Source: Oerskovia merdavium
GTDB taxonomy: Bacteria > Actinomycetota > Actinomycetes > Actinomycetales > Cellulomonadaceae
NCBI RefSeq assembly: GCF_014836755.1
Contig: NZ_JACSQF010000017.1
Span: 1 to 64,000 of the forward strand
Direction: 5' to 3'
DNA: 64,000 nt
The notes under the pieces are model-generated. The model did no database searches. It saw only the letters and a list, made by a program, of their open reading frames with translations, and was not told the DNA's origin. Each line of letters begins with the position of its first letter. Within the stretch, counting starts at the first letter, position 1. The position numbers and the translations under genes are program-made. Below, one piece after another: positions 37,251-47,006 of this stretch.

Positions 37251-37970
37251 GTACCATCGCGCACCCCGGCGGTCGACGCGGCAGGCCCCGCGCACGACCC
37301 TTCGGACCTCACGGCCCGCGCTCGCATCCGCGACGCGGCCCTGGCCCGCTTCGCGAGCGGGGGCTTCCGCGTCCTGCTGCGCACGCTCGCCGCCGACGCC
37401 GGGGTCAGCGCGGGCCTCGTCATCCATCACTTCGGCTCGAAGGACGGCCTGCGGCGAGCTTGCGACGAGCACGTCCTCGTCCTGATCCGGGAGAACAAGC
37501 GCAACGTCCTGGGCGACGAGACGGGCTCCCGAGGCAGCCCCATGGACGTCCTCGCACAGCTCTCGTCGGTCGAGGAGTACGGCCCGGTCCTCGGCTACGT
37601 GCTGCGCAGCCTCCAGGAGGGCGGCGACCTCGCCCGCTCGTTCGTCGAGAGCATGGTCGAGGACGCCGCCGCGTACATCGCCGACGGCGTCGCCGCCGGC
37701 ACCATCAGGCCCTCGCTCGACGAGACCGCGCGAGCGCAGTACCTCGTCACGCAGTCCCTCGGGACGATCCTCCTCGACCTCACGCTGCACCCGCCCGAGG
37801 ACCCCACCGACACGGGCGCGATCGTCCGTGCCTATGTCGACCGCATGGGCCTGCCCTCGATCGAGCTCTTCACCGAGGGCTTCCTGACCGACCGCACGCT
37901 CCTCGACGCGTACCTCCGGTACGCCGAGCCGCCCCCCGACGAGCAGGCCTCCGCAGCACCGGCCCCGTAG
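37242..37970 (+). CDS. TetR family transcriptional regulator
   Basis: 242 residues. The N-terminal helix-turn-helix ([44 protein letters not shown], in family order) is clear; the C-terminal ligand domain is variable. The ATG at 37242 lies within a dyad and about eight bases after a possible -10 (TAGCGT), consistent with a leaderless mRNA; a GTG at 37224 is less likely. It precedes an ABC-2 type transporter (ATPase and permease) on the same strand and probably controls it. Confidence 0.9.
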   Translation: MRSVPSRTPAVDAAGPAHDPSDLTARARIRDAALARFASGGFRVLLRTLAADAGVSAGLVIHHFGSKDGLRRACDEHVLVLIRENKRNVLGDETGSRGSPMDVLAQLSSVEEYGPVLGYVLRSLQEGGDLARSFVESMVEDAAAYIADGVAAGTIRPSLDETARAQYLVTQSLGTILLDLTLHPPEDPTDTGAIVRAYVDRMGLPSIELFTEGFLTDRTLLDAYLRYAEPPPDEQASAAPAP

Positions 37971-38110
37971 CGCGTGCGGTCCCCCGGTACCCCGACGAGA
38001 CCGCCGCCCGCTCGCCGAGGCGAGCGACGCCGTCGGGCACGAACGTCCCCCGCTCGACGACGGCCCGCACCGGCTCTCCCTCCCAGCCCACGCCTCCCCG
38101 ACGAGGAACC

Positions 38111-39088
38111 ATGACCACGACAGCACGCACGACCTCCGACCCCGCCACGACCCGCGGACCGGCCGTCGAGATCCACGACCTGCGCAAGTCCTTCGGCACC
38201 ACCCAGGCGCTCGACGGCCTGGACCTGACCGTCCGCGCCGGAGAGGTCGCAGGCTTCCTGGGACCCAACGGCGCCGGGAAGTCCACGACCCTCCGCGTCC
38301 TGCTCGGTCTCCTGCGCCCCGACTCGGGCACCGCGACCCTGCTGGGCGGCGACCCGTTCCGTGACGCCGTCTCCCTGCACCGACGCCTCGCCTACGTCCC
38401 GGGCGACGTCACGCTGTGGCCCCAGCTCTCGGGCGGCGAGACGATCGACCTGCTGCTGCGCCTGCGCGGCGCGGCCGTCGACGAACGCCGCAAGGCCCGC
38501 ATGCTCGAGCGGTTCGAGCTCGACCCGACCAAGAAGACCGGGACCTACTCCAAGGGCAACCGGCAGAAGGTCGCGCTGGTCGCGGCGCTGAGCGCCGACG
38601 CGGAGCTGCTCGTGCTCGACGAGCCGACGTCGGGCCTCGACCCGATCATGGAGGCCGTCTTCCAGGACTGCGTGCGCGAGGCGACCGCGCGCGGCACGTC
38701 GGTCCTGCTGTCGAGCCACATCCTGGCCGAGGTCGAGGCGCTGTGCGACACCGTCACGATCATCCGCAGCGGCCGGGCCGTGCAGTCCGGGACGCTGCGC
38801 GAGCTGCGCCACCTCACGCGCTCCAAGGTCGTCGTGACCGTCGGTCCGGGAGCCACCTCGACCGCCGCGCTCGATGCGCTCGATGCGCTCGACGGCGTGC
38901 ACGACCTCACCGTCGACGGGTCGCACCTGACCTTCCACGTCGACGACGACGCGCTCCCCCAGGTCACGCGCGCCCTCGCGGACCTCGAGCCGCACGGCCT
39001 GACGATCGAGCCGCCCTCGCTCGAGGAGCTGTTCCTGCGGCAGTACGGCGACGAGCTCGCCCTGCTCGAGGGCGGGGCCGAGCGATGA
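38111..39088 (+). CDS. ABC-2 type transporter ATP-binding protein
   Basis: 325 residues. Walker A is GPNGAGKST, the signature is the ABC-2 type [12 protein letters not shown], Walker B is [13 protein letters not shown], and the H-loop is LLSSHIL. A C-terminal domain of about 100 residues follows, as in DrrA-type exporters. The ATG at 38111 is preceded by GAGGAACC. The stop overlaps the next gene by four bases (ATGA), coupling it to its permease. Probably a drug or antibiotic exporter ATPase under the upstream TetR. Confidence 0.93.
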   Translation: MTTTARTTSDPATTRGPAVEIHDLRKSFGTTQALDGLDLTVRAGEVAGFLGPNGAGKSTTLRVLLGLLRPDSGTATLLGGDPFRDAVSLHRRLAYVPGDVTLWPQLSGGETIDLLLRLRGAAVDERRKARMLERFELDPTKKTGTYSKGNRQKVALVAALSADAELLVLDEPTSGLDPIMEAVFQDCVREATARGTSVLLSSHILAEVEALCDTVTIIRSGRAVQSGTLRELRHLTRSKVVVTVGPGATSTAALDALDALDGVHDLTVDGSHLTFHVDDDALPQVTRALADLEPHGLTIEPPSLEELFLRQYGDELALLEGGAER

Positions 39089-40755
39089 CCGCGCTCGCAC
39101 CCGCCGACCCTGCGGCCGCCGCGCCCCTCCGCGTGGGAAGCCCGCCCCTGTCGCTGCACCACGCGCTCGCCGGGACGGGGTCGCTCGTGCGGCTCGCGCT
39201 GCGGCGCGACCGGGTCGTCCTGCCCGTGTACGTCGCCGTCGTGCTGCTCATGGTCGCCGTGACGTACTCGTCGGTCGCGACCGTCTACGGGACGCAGGCC
39301 GAGCGCGACGAGCTCGCCGCGAGCATGGGCACCAACAGTGCGTTCCTGGCGCTGCTGGGCCCGCTCGAGCACACCGGGTCGGTCGCCTCGACCACGGCGT
39401 GGCGCGTGGGTCTCTTCATGATCCTCGTCCTGGGCGTGCTCGCGGTGCTCACCGTGGTGCGCCACACGCGGAAGGAGGAGGAGACCGGACGGCTCGAGCT
39501 CGTGCGCGCGGCGCACGTGGGGTCGCTGGCACCGCTCGCGACGGGTGTCCTCGTCGCGGCCGGGATGTCGGTCCTCACGGGAGCGCTCATGGCCGCGATG
39601 TTCGTGGCCCAAGGAGCCGACGGCGCCTCGTCCGTCGCGTTCGGCCTCCAGTTCGCGGCGCTCGGCCTGGCAGGGACCGGGATCGGGGCGGTCTGTGCAC
39701 AGGTCGCGACGTCCTCGCGGACCGCGAACACGATCGGCGTGCTGCTGCTCGTCGCGGGGTACGCGCTGCGCGGCGTGGCCGACATCGAGCCGTCTGCCGA
39801 CTGGCTGCACTGGGTCTCGCCCGTGGGCTGGGTCCAGGAGATCGACCCGTTCGGCGCGAACGCCGTCGGACCCGCGCTGCTGTGCCTCGCGCTGTTCGTC
39901 GTGTGCGTGGCGGTCGCGGCGCGCACGTCGCTCGGCCGCGACCTCGGCGCGGGGCTCGTGCAACCGCGCCCGGGGCCCGCCGGGTCGGCCTCGTTGACGA
40001 GCCCCCTCGCGATCGCGCGCAGGATCCAGCTCCCGGGCGTCGCCTCGTGGGCTCTGGGCGTGGGCGCCTACTGCCTGCTCGTTGGGTTCCTCCTGGACTC
40101 GGTCGACGACATCGCGGGGTCGTCGCCGCAGATGCAGCAGATCATCGAGCAGCTCGGCGGGGCAGGTGCGCTCGCCCAGGTCTTCCAGGTCGCGATCATG
40201 GGGTTCGTCGGGATCGCGGCCGCGGCGTTCGCGGTGACCTCGATCTCCCGGCTGCACGCCGAGGAGACGTCCGGACGGGCCGAGCTGGTCCTCGCGACCG
40301 GGGTCTCACGGAATCGCTACCTGTCGGCCTCGGTCGTCCTGACGGTCGTCGGCGTGGTCGCGGTCCCGCTGTGGTCGGGGCTCACGATGGGCCTGGGGCA
40401 CGCGCTGGTGTCGGGCGGGTGGGGCGACGCGTTCGCGGACGCCGTCGGGGCCGGGCTCGTGCAGGTCCCGGCAGCGCTCGTCGTCGCGGGCCTCGTGCTG
40501 GTCCTCTACGGGTGGTGGCCGCGGCTCGTCGCGCTGGGCTGGGGCGTGGTGACGTTCGTGCTCGTCGTCGGGCAGCTGGGCGAGCTGCTGGGCCTGCCGC
40601 AGTGGGTCCGCGACCTGTCGCCCTTCACCCACGTTCCCCAGGTCCCGCTCGACCCGTTCGCCCTCGGCCCGGTGCTCGCGCTCACGGCTGTGGCCGCGGC
40701 GCTCTTCGCGGTCGCCTACGTCGGGTTCGGGCGTCGGGACGTGAGCGGTGCGTGA
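39085..40755 (+). CDS. ABC-2 type exporter permease (tetronasin-like)
   Basis: 556 residues with about 12 membrane helices in two similar halves. Each half has an [14 protein letters not shown] / [20 protein letters not shown] element, typical of the large fused ABC-2 permeases related to the tetronasin and anthracycline exporters. It partners the ATPase just upstream. The protein ends within a run of GTGAGCG repeats. The substrate is not readable. Confidence 0.9.
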   Translation: MTALAPADPAAAAPLRVGSPPLSLHHALAGTGSLVRLALRRDRVVLPVYVAVVLLMVAVTYSSVATVYGTQAERDELAASMGTNSAFLALLGPLEHTGSVASTTAWRVGLFMILVLGVLAVLTVVRHTRKEEETGRLELVRAAHVGSLAPLATGVLVAAGMSVLTGALMAAMFVAQGADGASSVAFGLQFAALGLAGTGIGAVCAQVATSSRTANTIGVLLLVAGYALRGVADIEPSADWLHWVSPVGWVQEIDPFGANAVGPALLCLALFVVCVAVAARTSLGRDLGAGLVQPRPGPAGSASLTSPLAIARRIQLPGVASWALGVGAYCLLVGFLLDSVDDIAGSSPQMQQIIEQLGGAGALAQVFQVAIMGFVGIAAAAFAVTSISRLHAEETSGRAELVLATGVSRNRYLSASVVLTVVGVVAVPLWSGLTMGLGHALVSGGWGDAFADAVGAGLVQVPAALVVAGLVLVLYGWWPRLVALGWGVVTFVLVVGQLGELLGLPQWVRDLSPFTHVPQVPLDPFALGPVLALTAVAAALFAVAYVGFGRRDVSGA

Positions 40756-40789
40756 GCGCGACGTGAGCGGCGTGAGCGGCGTGAGCGGC
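40741..40789. repeat. GTGAGCG short tandem repeats at the permease 3' end
   Basis: Five GTGAGCG units (starting 40741, 40752, 40763, 40772, 40781), the last three exact nine-base GTGAGCGGC copies. They cover the end of the permease gene and its stop codon, so length changes could alter the C-terminus. Confidence 0.7.
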
Positions 40790-40896
40790 GCGAAACCTGG
40801 CCCGCGCCCGGGCAGGATGTGCGGGGCCTGTGGAGTTGTGGGCCACCGCGGGACATCCAGCGCCGGGCGCTCGGCCCCCGCCCTAGACTGGCCCGC

Positions 40897-41208
40897 ATGA
40901 TCTTCAAGGCCGTCGGCGAGGGGCGCCCGTACCCCGATCACGGGTTGGTGACGCCCAAGGACTGGTCGAGCGTCCCGCCCCGGCAGGTGCGGCTCGACGA
41001 GCTCGTCACGACCAAGGGCACCTTGAACCTGGAGACGCTCCTTTCGGAGGACTCGACGTTCTACGGAGACCTCTTCGCGCACGTCGTCGAGTACCAGGGT
41101 GTCCTCTACCTCGAGGACGGGCTCCACCGTGCCGTCCGGGCGGCTCTGCAGCAACGCGCGATCCTGCACGCCCGTGTGCTCATGCTCAACGCCCCTGCGG
41201 TCGGGTAG
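40897..41208 (+). CDS. Small conserved protein with ParB/sulfiredoxin-like DGxHR motif
   Basis: 103 residues, MIFKAVGEGRPYPDHGL at the start. The C-terminal half has YLEDGLHRAVRAALQQ, like the DGHHR core of ParB/sulfiredoxin-fold proteins. Related actinobacterial proteins are sometimes labelled VapB-type antitoxins, but there is no toxin gene here, so I do not use that label. A -10 TAGACT ends seven bases before the ATG, so the mRNA is probably leaderless. It is nine bases upstream of the LytR_C gene. Confidence 0.75.
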   Translation: MIFKAVGEGRPYPDHGLVTPKDWSSVPPRQVRLDELVTTKGTLNLETLLSEDSTFYGDLFAHVVEYQGVLYLEDGLHRAVRAALQQRAILHARVLMLNAPAVG

Positions 41209-41217
41209 GTTGCTGGC

Positions 41218-41916
41218 GTGACCACGCAGCCCGGCCCCGACACCTCCCGTACCGTCCGACGACGGCGCATGCACGAACGCCAGGCCGTGATCTTCGGGTT
41301 GCTCGTCGCCTTCCTGGTCATCACCGGCATCGGCGCGCTGGCCGTGTACACGGGCGCGGTCGACGCCCCCTTCGACAAGGGCTTCACCACCATCCAGGTC
41401 GACGACGAGCTCGCCGACGTCAAGCCTCCCTGCCTGCCGGAGGGCACGCTGCCCGTCGCGTACACCGACGTCCAGGTCCGCGTCTTCAACGGCACCGGGA
41501 AGGGCGGCCTGGGCGCCGCGAACCAGGAGATCCTCACCAACCGCGGTTTCACGGTCGTCCTGCTGGGAGACCTCGAGGACACCGCCGGCAAGAACATCAC
41601 GCAGGACGCCACGCAGATCTCGTACGGACTGGCAGGGGTGGCTCAGGCCTACACGCTCGCGGCCCACTACCCGTCCCCGATCCTCGTCCTCGACGACCGG
41701 GCCGACGCCACGGTCGACGTGGTCCTCGGCAAGAACTTCGAGAACCTGGTCGACGAAGAGCTCGTCGGTCTCGACGGAGCGGTCCCGCTCGAGAGCCGCA
41801 AGGACTGCGTGGCGGTCGAGACCCTCACCCCGCGGGCTGCCTACGTGCCGCCCGTGCCCGCCGCAGACGTCCCTGCCGAAGAGGTCCCCGCCGAGGAAGC
41901 CCCGGCAGAAGGCTGA
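41218..41916 (+). CDS. LytR_C domain membrane protein
   Basis: 232 residues. A short cytoplasmic tail is followed by one membrane helix (QAVIFGLLVAFLVITGIGALAVY) and an outside LytR C-terminal domain (VQVRVFNGTGKGGLGAANQEILTNRGFTVV, in family order). It ends in a Pro/Ala/Glu repeat tail (VPAEEVPAEEAPAEG). The domain is thought to bind cell-wall polymers. The GTG start follows a -10 TAGGTT by six bases, again suggesting a leaderless mRNA. Confidence 0.85.
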   Translation: MTTQPGPDTSRTVRRRRMHERQAVIFGLLVAFLVITGIGALAVYTGAVDAPFDKGFTTIQVDDELADVKPPCLPEGTLPVAYTDVQVRVFNGTGKGGLGAANQEILTNRGFTVVLLGDLEDTAGKNITQDATQISYGLAGVAQAYTLAAHYPSPILVLDDRADATVDVVLGKNFENLVDEELVGLDGAVPLESRKDCVAVETLTPRAAYVPPVPAADVPAEEVPAEEAPAEG

Positions 41917-42026
41917 CGCCGGGCCCTGCGCCGGCCCCCGCCGATGCGCTGGCCCCGCACAGGGTTCGGCACTACTGTCTGGCCCGGTCTTTGATTCGTC
42001 CCTGCTCCTGAACGGTCGCTCCCACG

Positions 42027-42635
42027 ATGGCCTCGCTCCCACTGCGCCCCGCTCGCGTCACCGACCTCGCCGAGGTCGACCGCCTGTACGACATCTGCCT
42101 GCGGACGGGGGCCGACGGCGGCGACGCGACCGCGAGGTACCGCGACCCGCGTCTGCTCGGTGAGGTCTACCTCGGTGCGTACCTGGCGCTCGAGCCGGAC
42201 CTGGCGTTCGTGGTCGACGACGGCACGGGAGCGGTCGGGTACGTGATCGGCGCTGCGGACACCCGCGAGTTCGAGGCACGCTGCGAGCGCGAGTGGTGGC
42301 CGACGCTTCGCGAGCGGTACCCGCTCGACTCCTTCCCGGCCGAGTCCCCGGACGCCGGGCTCGTCGCACAGATCCACTCGCCCGGGACCGCGGAGCAGGA
42401 CGTGGTGGACCTGTACCCGGCCCACCTGCACGTGGACCTCCTCCCGCAGGCGCAGGGAGGGGGCAACGGTCGGCGACTCCTCGAGACCTTGTTCGACGCG
42501 CTGCGCGAGCGCGGTGTCCAGGGCGTGCACCTGGGGGTCTCGGAGACCAACGCGTCGGCGATCGGGTTCTACGAGCACCTCGGCTTCGAGCGACTGGTGG
42601 TGCCGCAGGGCTACGTGCTGGGGCTCAAGCTCTAG
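42027..42635 (+). CDS. GNAT family N-acetyltransferase
   Basis: 202 residues. The acetyl-CoA loop is in LLPQAQGGGNGRRLLETLF, and the C-terminal GVHLGVSETNASAIGFYEHLGFERL is a typical GNAT beta-bulge region. The N-terminal LRPARVTDLAEVDRLYDICLRTG precedes it. It resembles OGA-type GNATs in its internal insert with EWWPTLRERYP. The acceptor substrate is unknown. A -10-like TACTGT lies about 50 bp upstream. Confidence 0.88.
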   Translation: MASLPLRPARVTDLAEVDRLYDICLRTGADGGDATARYRDPRLLGEVYLGAYLALEPDLAFVVDDGTGAVGYVIGAADTREFEARCEREWWPTLRERYPLDSFPAESPDAGLVAQIHSPGTAEQDVVDLYPAHLHVDLLPQAQGGGNGRRLLETLFDALRERGVQGVHLGVSETNASAIGFYEHLGFERLVVPQGYVLGLKL

Positions 42636-42724
42636 CCCCTCGACGCTCCGACTCGTGGGGTGCCGAGCGCCGTGACCTCCGGGGCCGTACGAGACTCCTC
42701 GGGCGCCGTCCCACCCGCCTCGCA

Positions 42725-42781
42725 CGAGATGCGGCTGACGGGGGTCAGGATCTCTCCCAGACCCCCGTCAGCCGCATCTCG
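42725..42781. terminator. Bidirectional terminator between the GNAT and NCS2 permease genes
   Basis: A perfect 22-bp stem, beginning CGAGATGCGGCTGACGG, with a 13-base loop, in the 216-bp gap between two converging genes. Confidence 0.85.
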
Positions 42782-42851
42782 CGGGCGGGTCACCCGCGTG
42801 CGCACCAGGTCCACCGCGAGCGGCGGCGCCCAGCGGTCAGTCAGCGCTCGG

Positions 42852-44165
42852 TCAGCGGTCTGCCATCTCCTCGCCGCCCGGCACCGAGGCCGGGCTCGCG
42901 GGCTCCTGCGACGTCCCGCGCCACCGCGCGATGTTGCGCATCACGTGATAAATCACGAGGGCCGACGCCGTACCGAGGGCGATGCCCTCGAACGTCACGT
43001 CGCCGATGACCCAGGTGAAGTTCGCGATGCCGACGATCAGCGGGACGGCCGCGGTCGTGAGGTTGACCGGGTCGGAGAAGTCGACCTTGTTCTGCACCCA
43101 GATGCGCGCACCCAGGATGCCGATCATGCCGTAGAGCATGGTCGTCGCCCCGCCCAGGACCCCCGCGGGGATGGTCGCGATGAGCGCACCGAACTTGGGC
43201 GACATGCTCAGGACCAGGGCCGTCGCGCCCGCGACCCAGTAGGCCGCGGTCGAGTAGACGCGCGTCGCGGCCATGACCCCGATGTTCTCGGCGTACGTCG
43301 TGGTGCCCGAACCGCCGCCGATCCCCGCGAACGTCGTCGCGAGACCGTCGGCGAAGAGCGCACGGCCCGTGAGGTCGTCGAGGTTCTTGCCCGTCATGGC
43401 CGCGACCGACTTCACGTGGCCCACGTTCTCCGCCACGAGCACCAGCACGACCGGGACGAACAGCCCCAGGACGGCGACGTCGAACGTCGGGGTCACGAAC
43501 TCGGGCAGACCGAACCACGTGGCGTCGGACACCGGGGCGAAGTCGACCTCGCCGCGGATCGTCGCGACGACGTAGCCGATGATCACGCCGAGCAGGATCG
43601 CGAGACGACCGATGATGCCCTTGAAGAGCACCGTGATGAGGATGATCGAGGCGAGGGTGACGAACGCCGTCACGGGGAACACCTTGAAGTTGTTCCACGC
43701 GGCGGGTGCCAGGTTGAGGCCGATGAGCGCGACGATCGTGCCGGTCACGATGGGCGGCATGGTCACGTCGATCCAGCGCGGGCCCGCGAAGTGCACCACG
43801 ACGCCGATGAGCGCGAGCACCAGACCCGTGACGAGGATCCCGCCGACCGCGACGGACTGGCCACCCGACGAGCTCGCCGCGGTGATCGGGGCGATGAACG
43901 CGAAGCTCGACCCGAGGTAGCTGGGGAGCCGGTTGCGCGTGATGAGCAGGAACCCGATGGTCCCGATCGCCGAGAAGAACAGCGTGGTCGCCGGAGAGAA
44001 GCCCGTCAGGAGCGGGACGAGGAACGTCGCGCCGAACATCGCGACGACGTGCTGCATGCCGATCCCGATCGTGCGAGGCCAGCTCAGGCGCTCGTCGGTG
44101 CTGACCACGGCGCCGGGCTCGACGCGCTTCCCGTCTCCGTGGATCTTCCAGCCGAGTGCTGCCAT
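42852..44165 (-). CDS. NCS2 family uracil/xanthine-type permease
   Basis: 437 residues with about 14 membrane segments. NCS2 features are GMQHVVAMFGATFLVPLLTG near the start, the FAENVGHVKS-like motif (VAENVGHVKSVAAMTG), GGGSGTTTYAENIGVMAATRVYS, and IGLNLAPAAW. It imports uracil or a related base with protons. The ATG at 44165 is separated from GGAG by eight C residues; the more upstream ATG of the frame has no support. It sits alone. Confidence 0.92.
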   Translation of the reverse strand: MAALGWKIHGDGKRVEPGAVVSTDERLSWPRTIGIGMQHVVAMFGATFLVPLLTGFSPATTLFFSAIGTIGFLLITRNRLPSYLGSSFAFIAPITAASSSGGQSVAVGGILVTGLVLALIGVVVHFAGPRWIDVTMPPIVTGTIVALIGLNLAPAAWNNFKVFPVTAFVTLASIILITVLFKGIIGRLAILLGVIIGYVVATIRGEVDFAPVSDATWFGLPEFVTPTFDVAVLGLFVPVVLVLVAENVGHVKSVAAMTGKNLDDLTGRALFADGLATTFAGIGGGSGTTTYAENIGVMAATRVYSTAAYWVAGATALVLSMSPKFGALIATIPAGVLGGATTMLYGMIGILGARIWVQNKVDFSDPVNLTTAAVPLIVGIANFTWVIGDVTFEGIALGTASALVIYHVMRNIARWRGTSQEPASPASVPGGEEMADR

Positions 44166-44304
44166 GGGGGGGGCTCCGTTCGTGAAGTTTTGGTGAAGTG
44201 CCGAAGGGAAGGGTACTGCCCGGTACGCACGCTCCGTGAACGGCCGGTACGCCGTGGACAGCCCCGTCCCACCACCCCTCGCTCGGGTCACCGACCACCC
44301 AGGA

Positions 44305-44357
44305 CGCCCGACGGCGGAGCGCACCTGCCCGGAGAAGGTGCGCTCCGCCGTCGGGCG
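44305..44357 (-). terminator. Terminator of the minus-strand LLM oxidoreductase gene
   Basis: A perfect 22-bp stem beginning CGCCCGACGGCGGAGCG with a nine-base loop, 12 bp beyond the LLM stop. Confidence 0.85.
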
Positions 44358-44368
44358 GGGTGGCGCGC

Positions 44369-45298
44369 TCAGCTCAGCTGCGGCCTGACCTCCCGCGCGA
44401 TGAGCTCGAGGTGGTCGAGGTCCGCGAGGTCCAGGACCTGCAGGTAGAAGCGGGTCGCGCCGTCCTCGCTCGTGGCCGCGAGCTTGTCCGCGGCCTCGGC
44501 CACGGTGCCCGCGATGCCGTTGGTCCGCAGCTCCTCCGGGTCACGACCGATCGCCGCGGCGCGACGACGGAAGTCCGCCTCGTCCTTGCCCACGCACACC
44601 ACGAACGCCGCCGAGTAGATCAGGTCGTCGGGGTCGCGGCCCGCGTCCTGGCAGACCACGCGCACGTTCTCGATGCGGTCGCCCAGCACACCCGGGTCGG
44701 GGAACGCGACGTTGAACTCGGTCGCGTAGCGCGCCGCGAGCGCCGGGGTCCTGCGCGGGCCGTGCCCACCGACGATCACCGGGACGCGGCTCTGGACGGG
44801 CTTGGGCAGCGCCGGCGAGTCCGTGAGCGTGTAGTGCTCGCCCGCGAAGCTGAACTTCTCCCCCACCGGCGTCTCCCACAGCCCCGTGATGACCGCGAGC
44901 TGCTCCTCGAGGATCCCGAACCGCTTGGCCGGGAACGGGATGCCGTACGCGGTGTGCTCCTGCGGGAACCAGCCCGCCCCCAGGCCCAGCTCGATGCGCC
45001 CGCCCGACATCTGGTCGACCTGCGCGACCTGGATCGCGAGCACGCCCGGGTGGCGGAAGGTCGCCGAGGTGACGAGCGTGCCCAGGCGGATGCGGCTGGT
45101 CTCGCGCGCCAGGCCCGCGAGCGTGGTCCAGGCGTCGGTCGGGCCCGGGAGCCCGTCGCCGTCCCCCATGACGAGGTAGTGGTCGGAACGGAAGAACGCG
45201 TCGAAGTCGAGCTCCTCCGAGGCGCGTGCGACCGCGAGGATGTCGTCGTAGGTGGCGCCCTGCTGGGGCTCGGTGAAGATGCGGAGGTCGATCGTCAT
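44369..45298 (-). CDS. LLM class F420-dependent oxidoreductase
   Basis: A 309-residue luciferase-like TIM-barrel protein: LRIFTEPQQGATYDDILAVAR, then FFRSDHYLVMGDGDGLPGPTDAW, RIRLGTLVTSATFRHPG, MSGGRIELGLGAGWFPQEHTAYG, and VPVIVGGHGPRRTPALAARYATE. These fit the F420-dependent LLM group (TIGR03560-like). The substrate is unknown. The ATG at 45298 follows GGTGGAGG closely; a GTG at 45307 is an alternative. Monocistronic with a strong terminator. Confidence 0.9.
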   Translation of the reverse strand: MTIDLRIFTEPQQGATYDDILAVARASEELDFDAFFRSDHYLVMGDGDGLPGPTDAWTTLAGLARETSRIRLGTLVTSATFRHPGVLAIQVAQVDQMSGGRIELGLGAGWFPQEHTAYGIPFPAKRFGILEEQLAVITGLWETPVGEKFSFAGEHYTLTDSPALPKPVQSRVPVIVGGHGPRRTPALAARYATEFNVAFPDPGVLGDRIENVRVVCQDAGRDPDDLIYSAAFVVCVGKDEADFRRRAAAIGRDPEELRTNGIAGTVAEAADKLAATSEDGATRFYLQVLDLADLDHLELIAREVRPQLS

Positions 45299-45356
45299 GT
45301 CCTCCACCTTGCCACGTCACCGAGGGTGCCGAGGGCGGGCGCGGGCCCGCCGCGAC

Positions 45357-45956
45357 TCAGCCGATCTGCGCGGCGACCACGGTCACCGAGCGGCCCGGCG
45401 GAGCGGTGACCACGAGGTCGCCGTCGTCGGTCAGCGAGAGGTGGAAGCCACCGAGGTCGCGGGACACGCCGGCGGGAGTCGGGTCGGACGCACCGGGCAG
45501 CGCGTCGGAGGCCGCGCGCGATTCCTCACCGGCAGCACCCTCGGCGCCCGGGGTGCCCGGTTCGGCCGGGGCCGCGAGGTCGAGGTACTCCGTGAGGTCG
45601 CGCGACACCTCGACCAGCTTCACGGGCCAGCTCTCGCCCGGCTCCCAGGCCGCCCCGGCGCGCAGGCGCCGACCGACGAGCCCGACGAGCGCGGGCTCGT
45701 CGGCGGTCTCGAAGCGGACGTGCCCGCCCTCGTCGACCTGGAGCCCCGTGATGCGCTGGACGTCGACGACCTCGTTGCTCGCGGCGGCGACCAGGACGTC
45801 GGCGGCGTCGAGGAGCTCCTGGGCGTCGTCGGACTCCGCGAAGGCCTCGGGGGTGTCGACCTCGGGCACGGGCCAGTCGCCGCGGACCACCGCGAGCTGC
45901 TCGTCGCGCGACCCGGCGCGCGGGTAGCGGTGGGAGACGTTGACGACGACGGCCAT
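45357..45956 (-). CDS. Hypothetical protein
   Basis: 199 residues, opening MAVVVNVSHRYPRAGSRDEQLAVV. The first about 115 residues look globular and acidic; a Ala/Pro/Glu/Gly-rich linker (residues 125-165) is followed by a short beta-rich tail (DLGGFHLSLTDDGDLVVTAPPGRSVTVVAAQIG). No signal or membrane segment and no family recognised. The ATG has a perfect GGAGG five bases upstream, and codon position bias supports coding. It is divergent from an LLM gene. Confidence 0.75.
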   Translation of the reverse strand: MAVVVNVSHRYPRAGSRDEQLAVVRGDWPVPEVDTPEAFAESDDAQELLDAADVLVAAASNEVVDVQRITGLQVDEGGHVRFETADEPALVGLVGRRLRAGAAWEPGESWPVKLVEVSRDLTEYLDLAAPAEPGTPGAEGAAGEESRAASDALPGASDPTPAGVSRDLGGFHLSLTDDGDLVVTAPPGRSVTVVAAQIG

Positions 45957-46059
45957 GGGAACCTCCGGTGATGCGTGGATCGGACTCAGGACAGCAGACC
46001 ACACCTCGGCGGTCTTCCCCGCACCGCGCGGGCCGCCCGCGGCACCGTAGGGTCGGGGC

Positions 46060-46947
46060 ATGCGACTGAGCACCGTGATCCTGCCGATCTACCGCTGGGC
46101 CGAGGGGCGCGACGTGTGGCGCCGCGCGGAGGACCTGGGGTTCCACGCGGCCTACACGTACGACCACCTGTCGTGGCGCAACTTCCGCGACGGCCCGTGG
46201 TTCGGCGCGCTGCCCACGCTCGCCGCGGCAGCCGGGGTCACGGAGCGGATCCGCCTCGGGACCCTCGTGACCTCGCCGAACTTCCGCGAGCCCGTGACGC
46301 TCGCCAAGGACCTCATGACCCTCGACGACCTCTCGGGCGGGCGGGTCACGCTCGGTCTCGGTGCGGGGACCACGGGGTTCGACGCCACGGTCCTGGGGGG
46401 CGAGGGCTGGTCGGCCCGCGAGCGCGCGGACCGGCTGCGGGACTTCACCGCGCTGCTCGACCGCCTCCTGACCGAGCCCGCCGTGACGCACGACGAGGGG
46501 CACTACCGCGCGCACGAGGCCCGGACGATCCCGGGTCCCGTCCAGGAGCCGCGCATCCCGTTCGCGATCGCCGCGACCGGTCCTCGCGGCCTGCGCCTCG
46601 CGGCGCGGTACGGCCAGGCGTGGGTCACGACCGGCGACGACCGCGTCGGCACGGACGGCACGCCGGCCGCGTCACGCGGGGCCGTCGGCGCCCAGGTGTC
46701 CCGGCTCGAGGCCACGTGCACCGAGGCGGGGCGAGACCCGGGCAGCATCGAGCGCATCCTCCTGACGGGGTTCACGCCCGACCGGCCGCTCGACTCGGTC
46801 GACGCGTTCGTCGAGACCGCGGCTGCCTACCGCGACCAGGGCATCACGGAGATCGTGCTGCACTGGCCCATCGCGGACTCGCAGTTCGCTGCCGACCAGG
46901 TGACGTTCGAGAAGATCGCGACCGAGGGGCTCGCCCAGCTCGGCTGA
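46060..46947 (+). CDS. LLM class flavin-dependent oxidoreductase
   Basis: A 295-residue luciferase-like protein: MRLSTVILPIYRW, then AYTYDHLSWRNFRDGPWFG, RIRLGTLVTSPNFREPV, LSGGRVTLGLGAGTTGFDA and FAIAATGPRGLRLAARYG. The third such enzyme in the window; it is shorter and lacks clear F420-group marks, so FMN use is also possible. A -10 TAGGGT ends six bases before the ATG, so the mRNA is probably leaderless. Confidence 0.88.
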   Translation: MRLSTVILPIYRWAEGRDVWRRAEDLGFHAAYTYDHLSWRNFRDGPWFGALPTLAAAAGVTERIRLGTLVTSPNFREPVTLAKDLMTLDDLSGGRVTLGLGAGTTGFDATVLGGEGWSARERADRLRDFTALLDRLLTEPAVTHDEGHYRAHEARTIPGPVQEPRIPFAIAATGPRGLRLAARYGQAWVTTGDDRVGTDGTPAASRGAVGAQVSRLEATCTEAGRDPGSIERILLTGFTPDRPLDSVDAFVETAAAYRDQGITEIVLHWPIADSQFAADQVTFEKIATEGLAQLG

Positions 46948-47006
46948 GGCCCGGTGCCGGGCTGAGGGTCCGTCCGCGCGGCTCCTCCCGGCAGCGTCGG
47001 TCGCCC

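Noticed and set aside
40897-41916. Toxin-antitoxin pair
   Set aside because: The second protein is a membrane-anchored LytR_C protein, not a toxin; overlap and size pattern do not fit.
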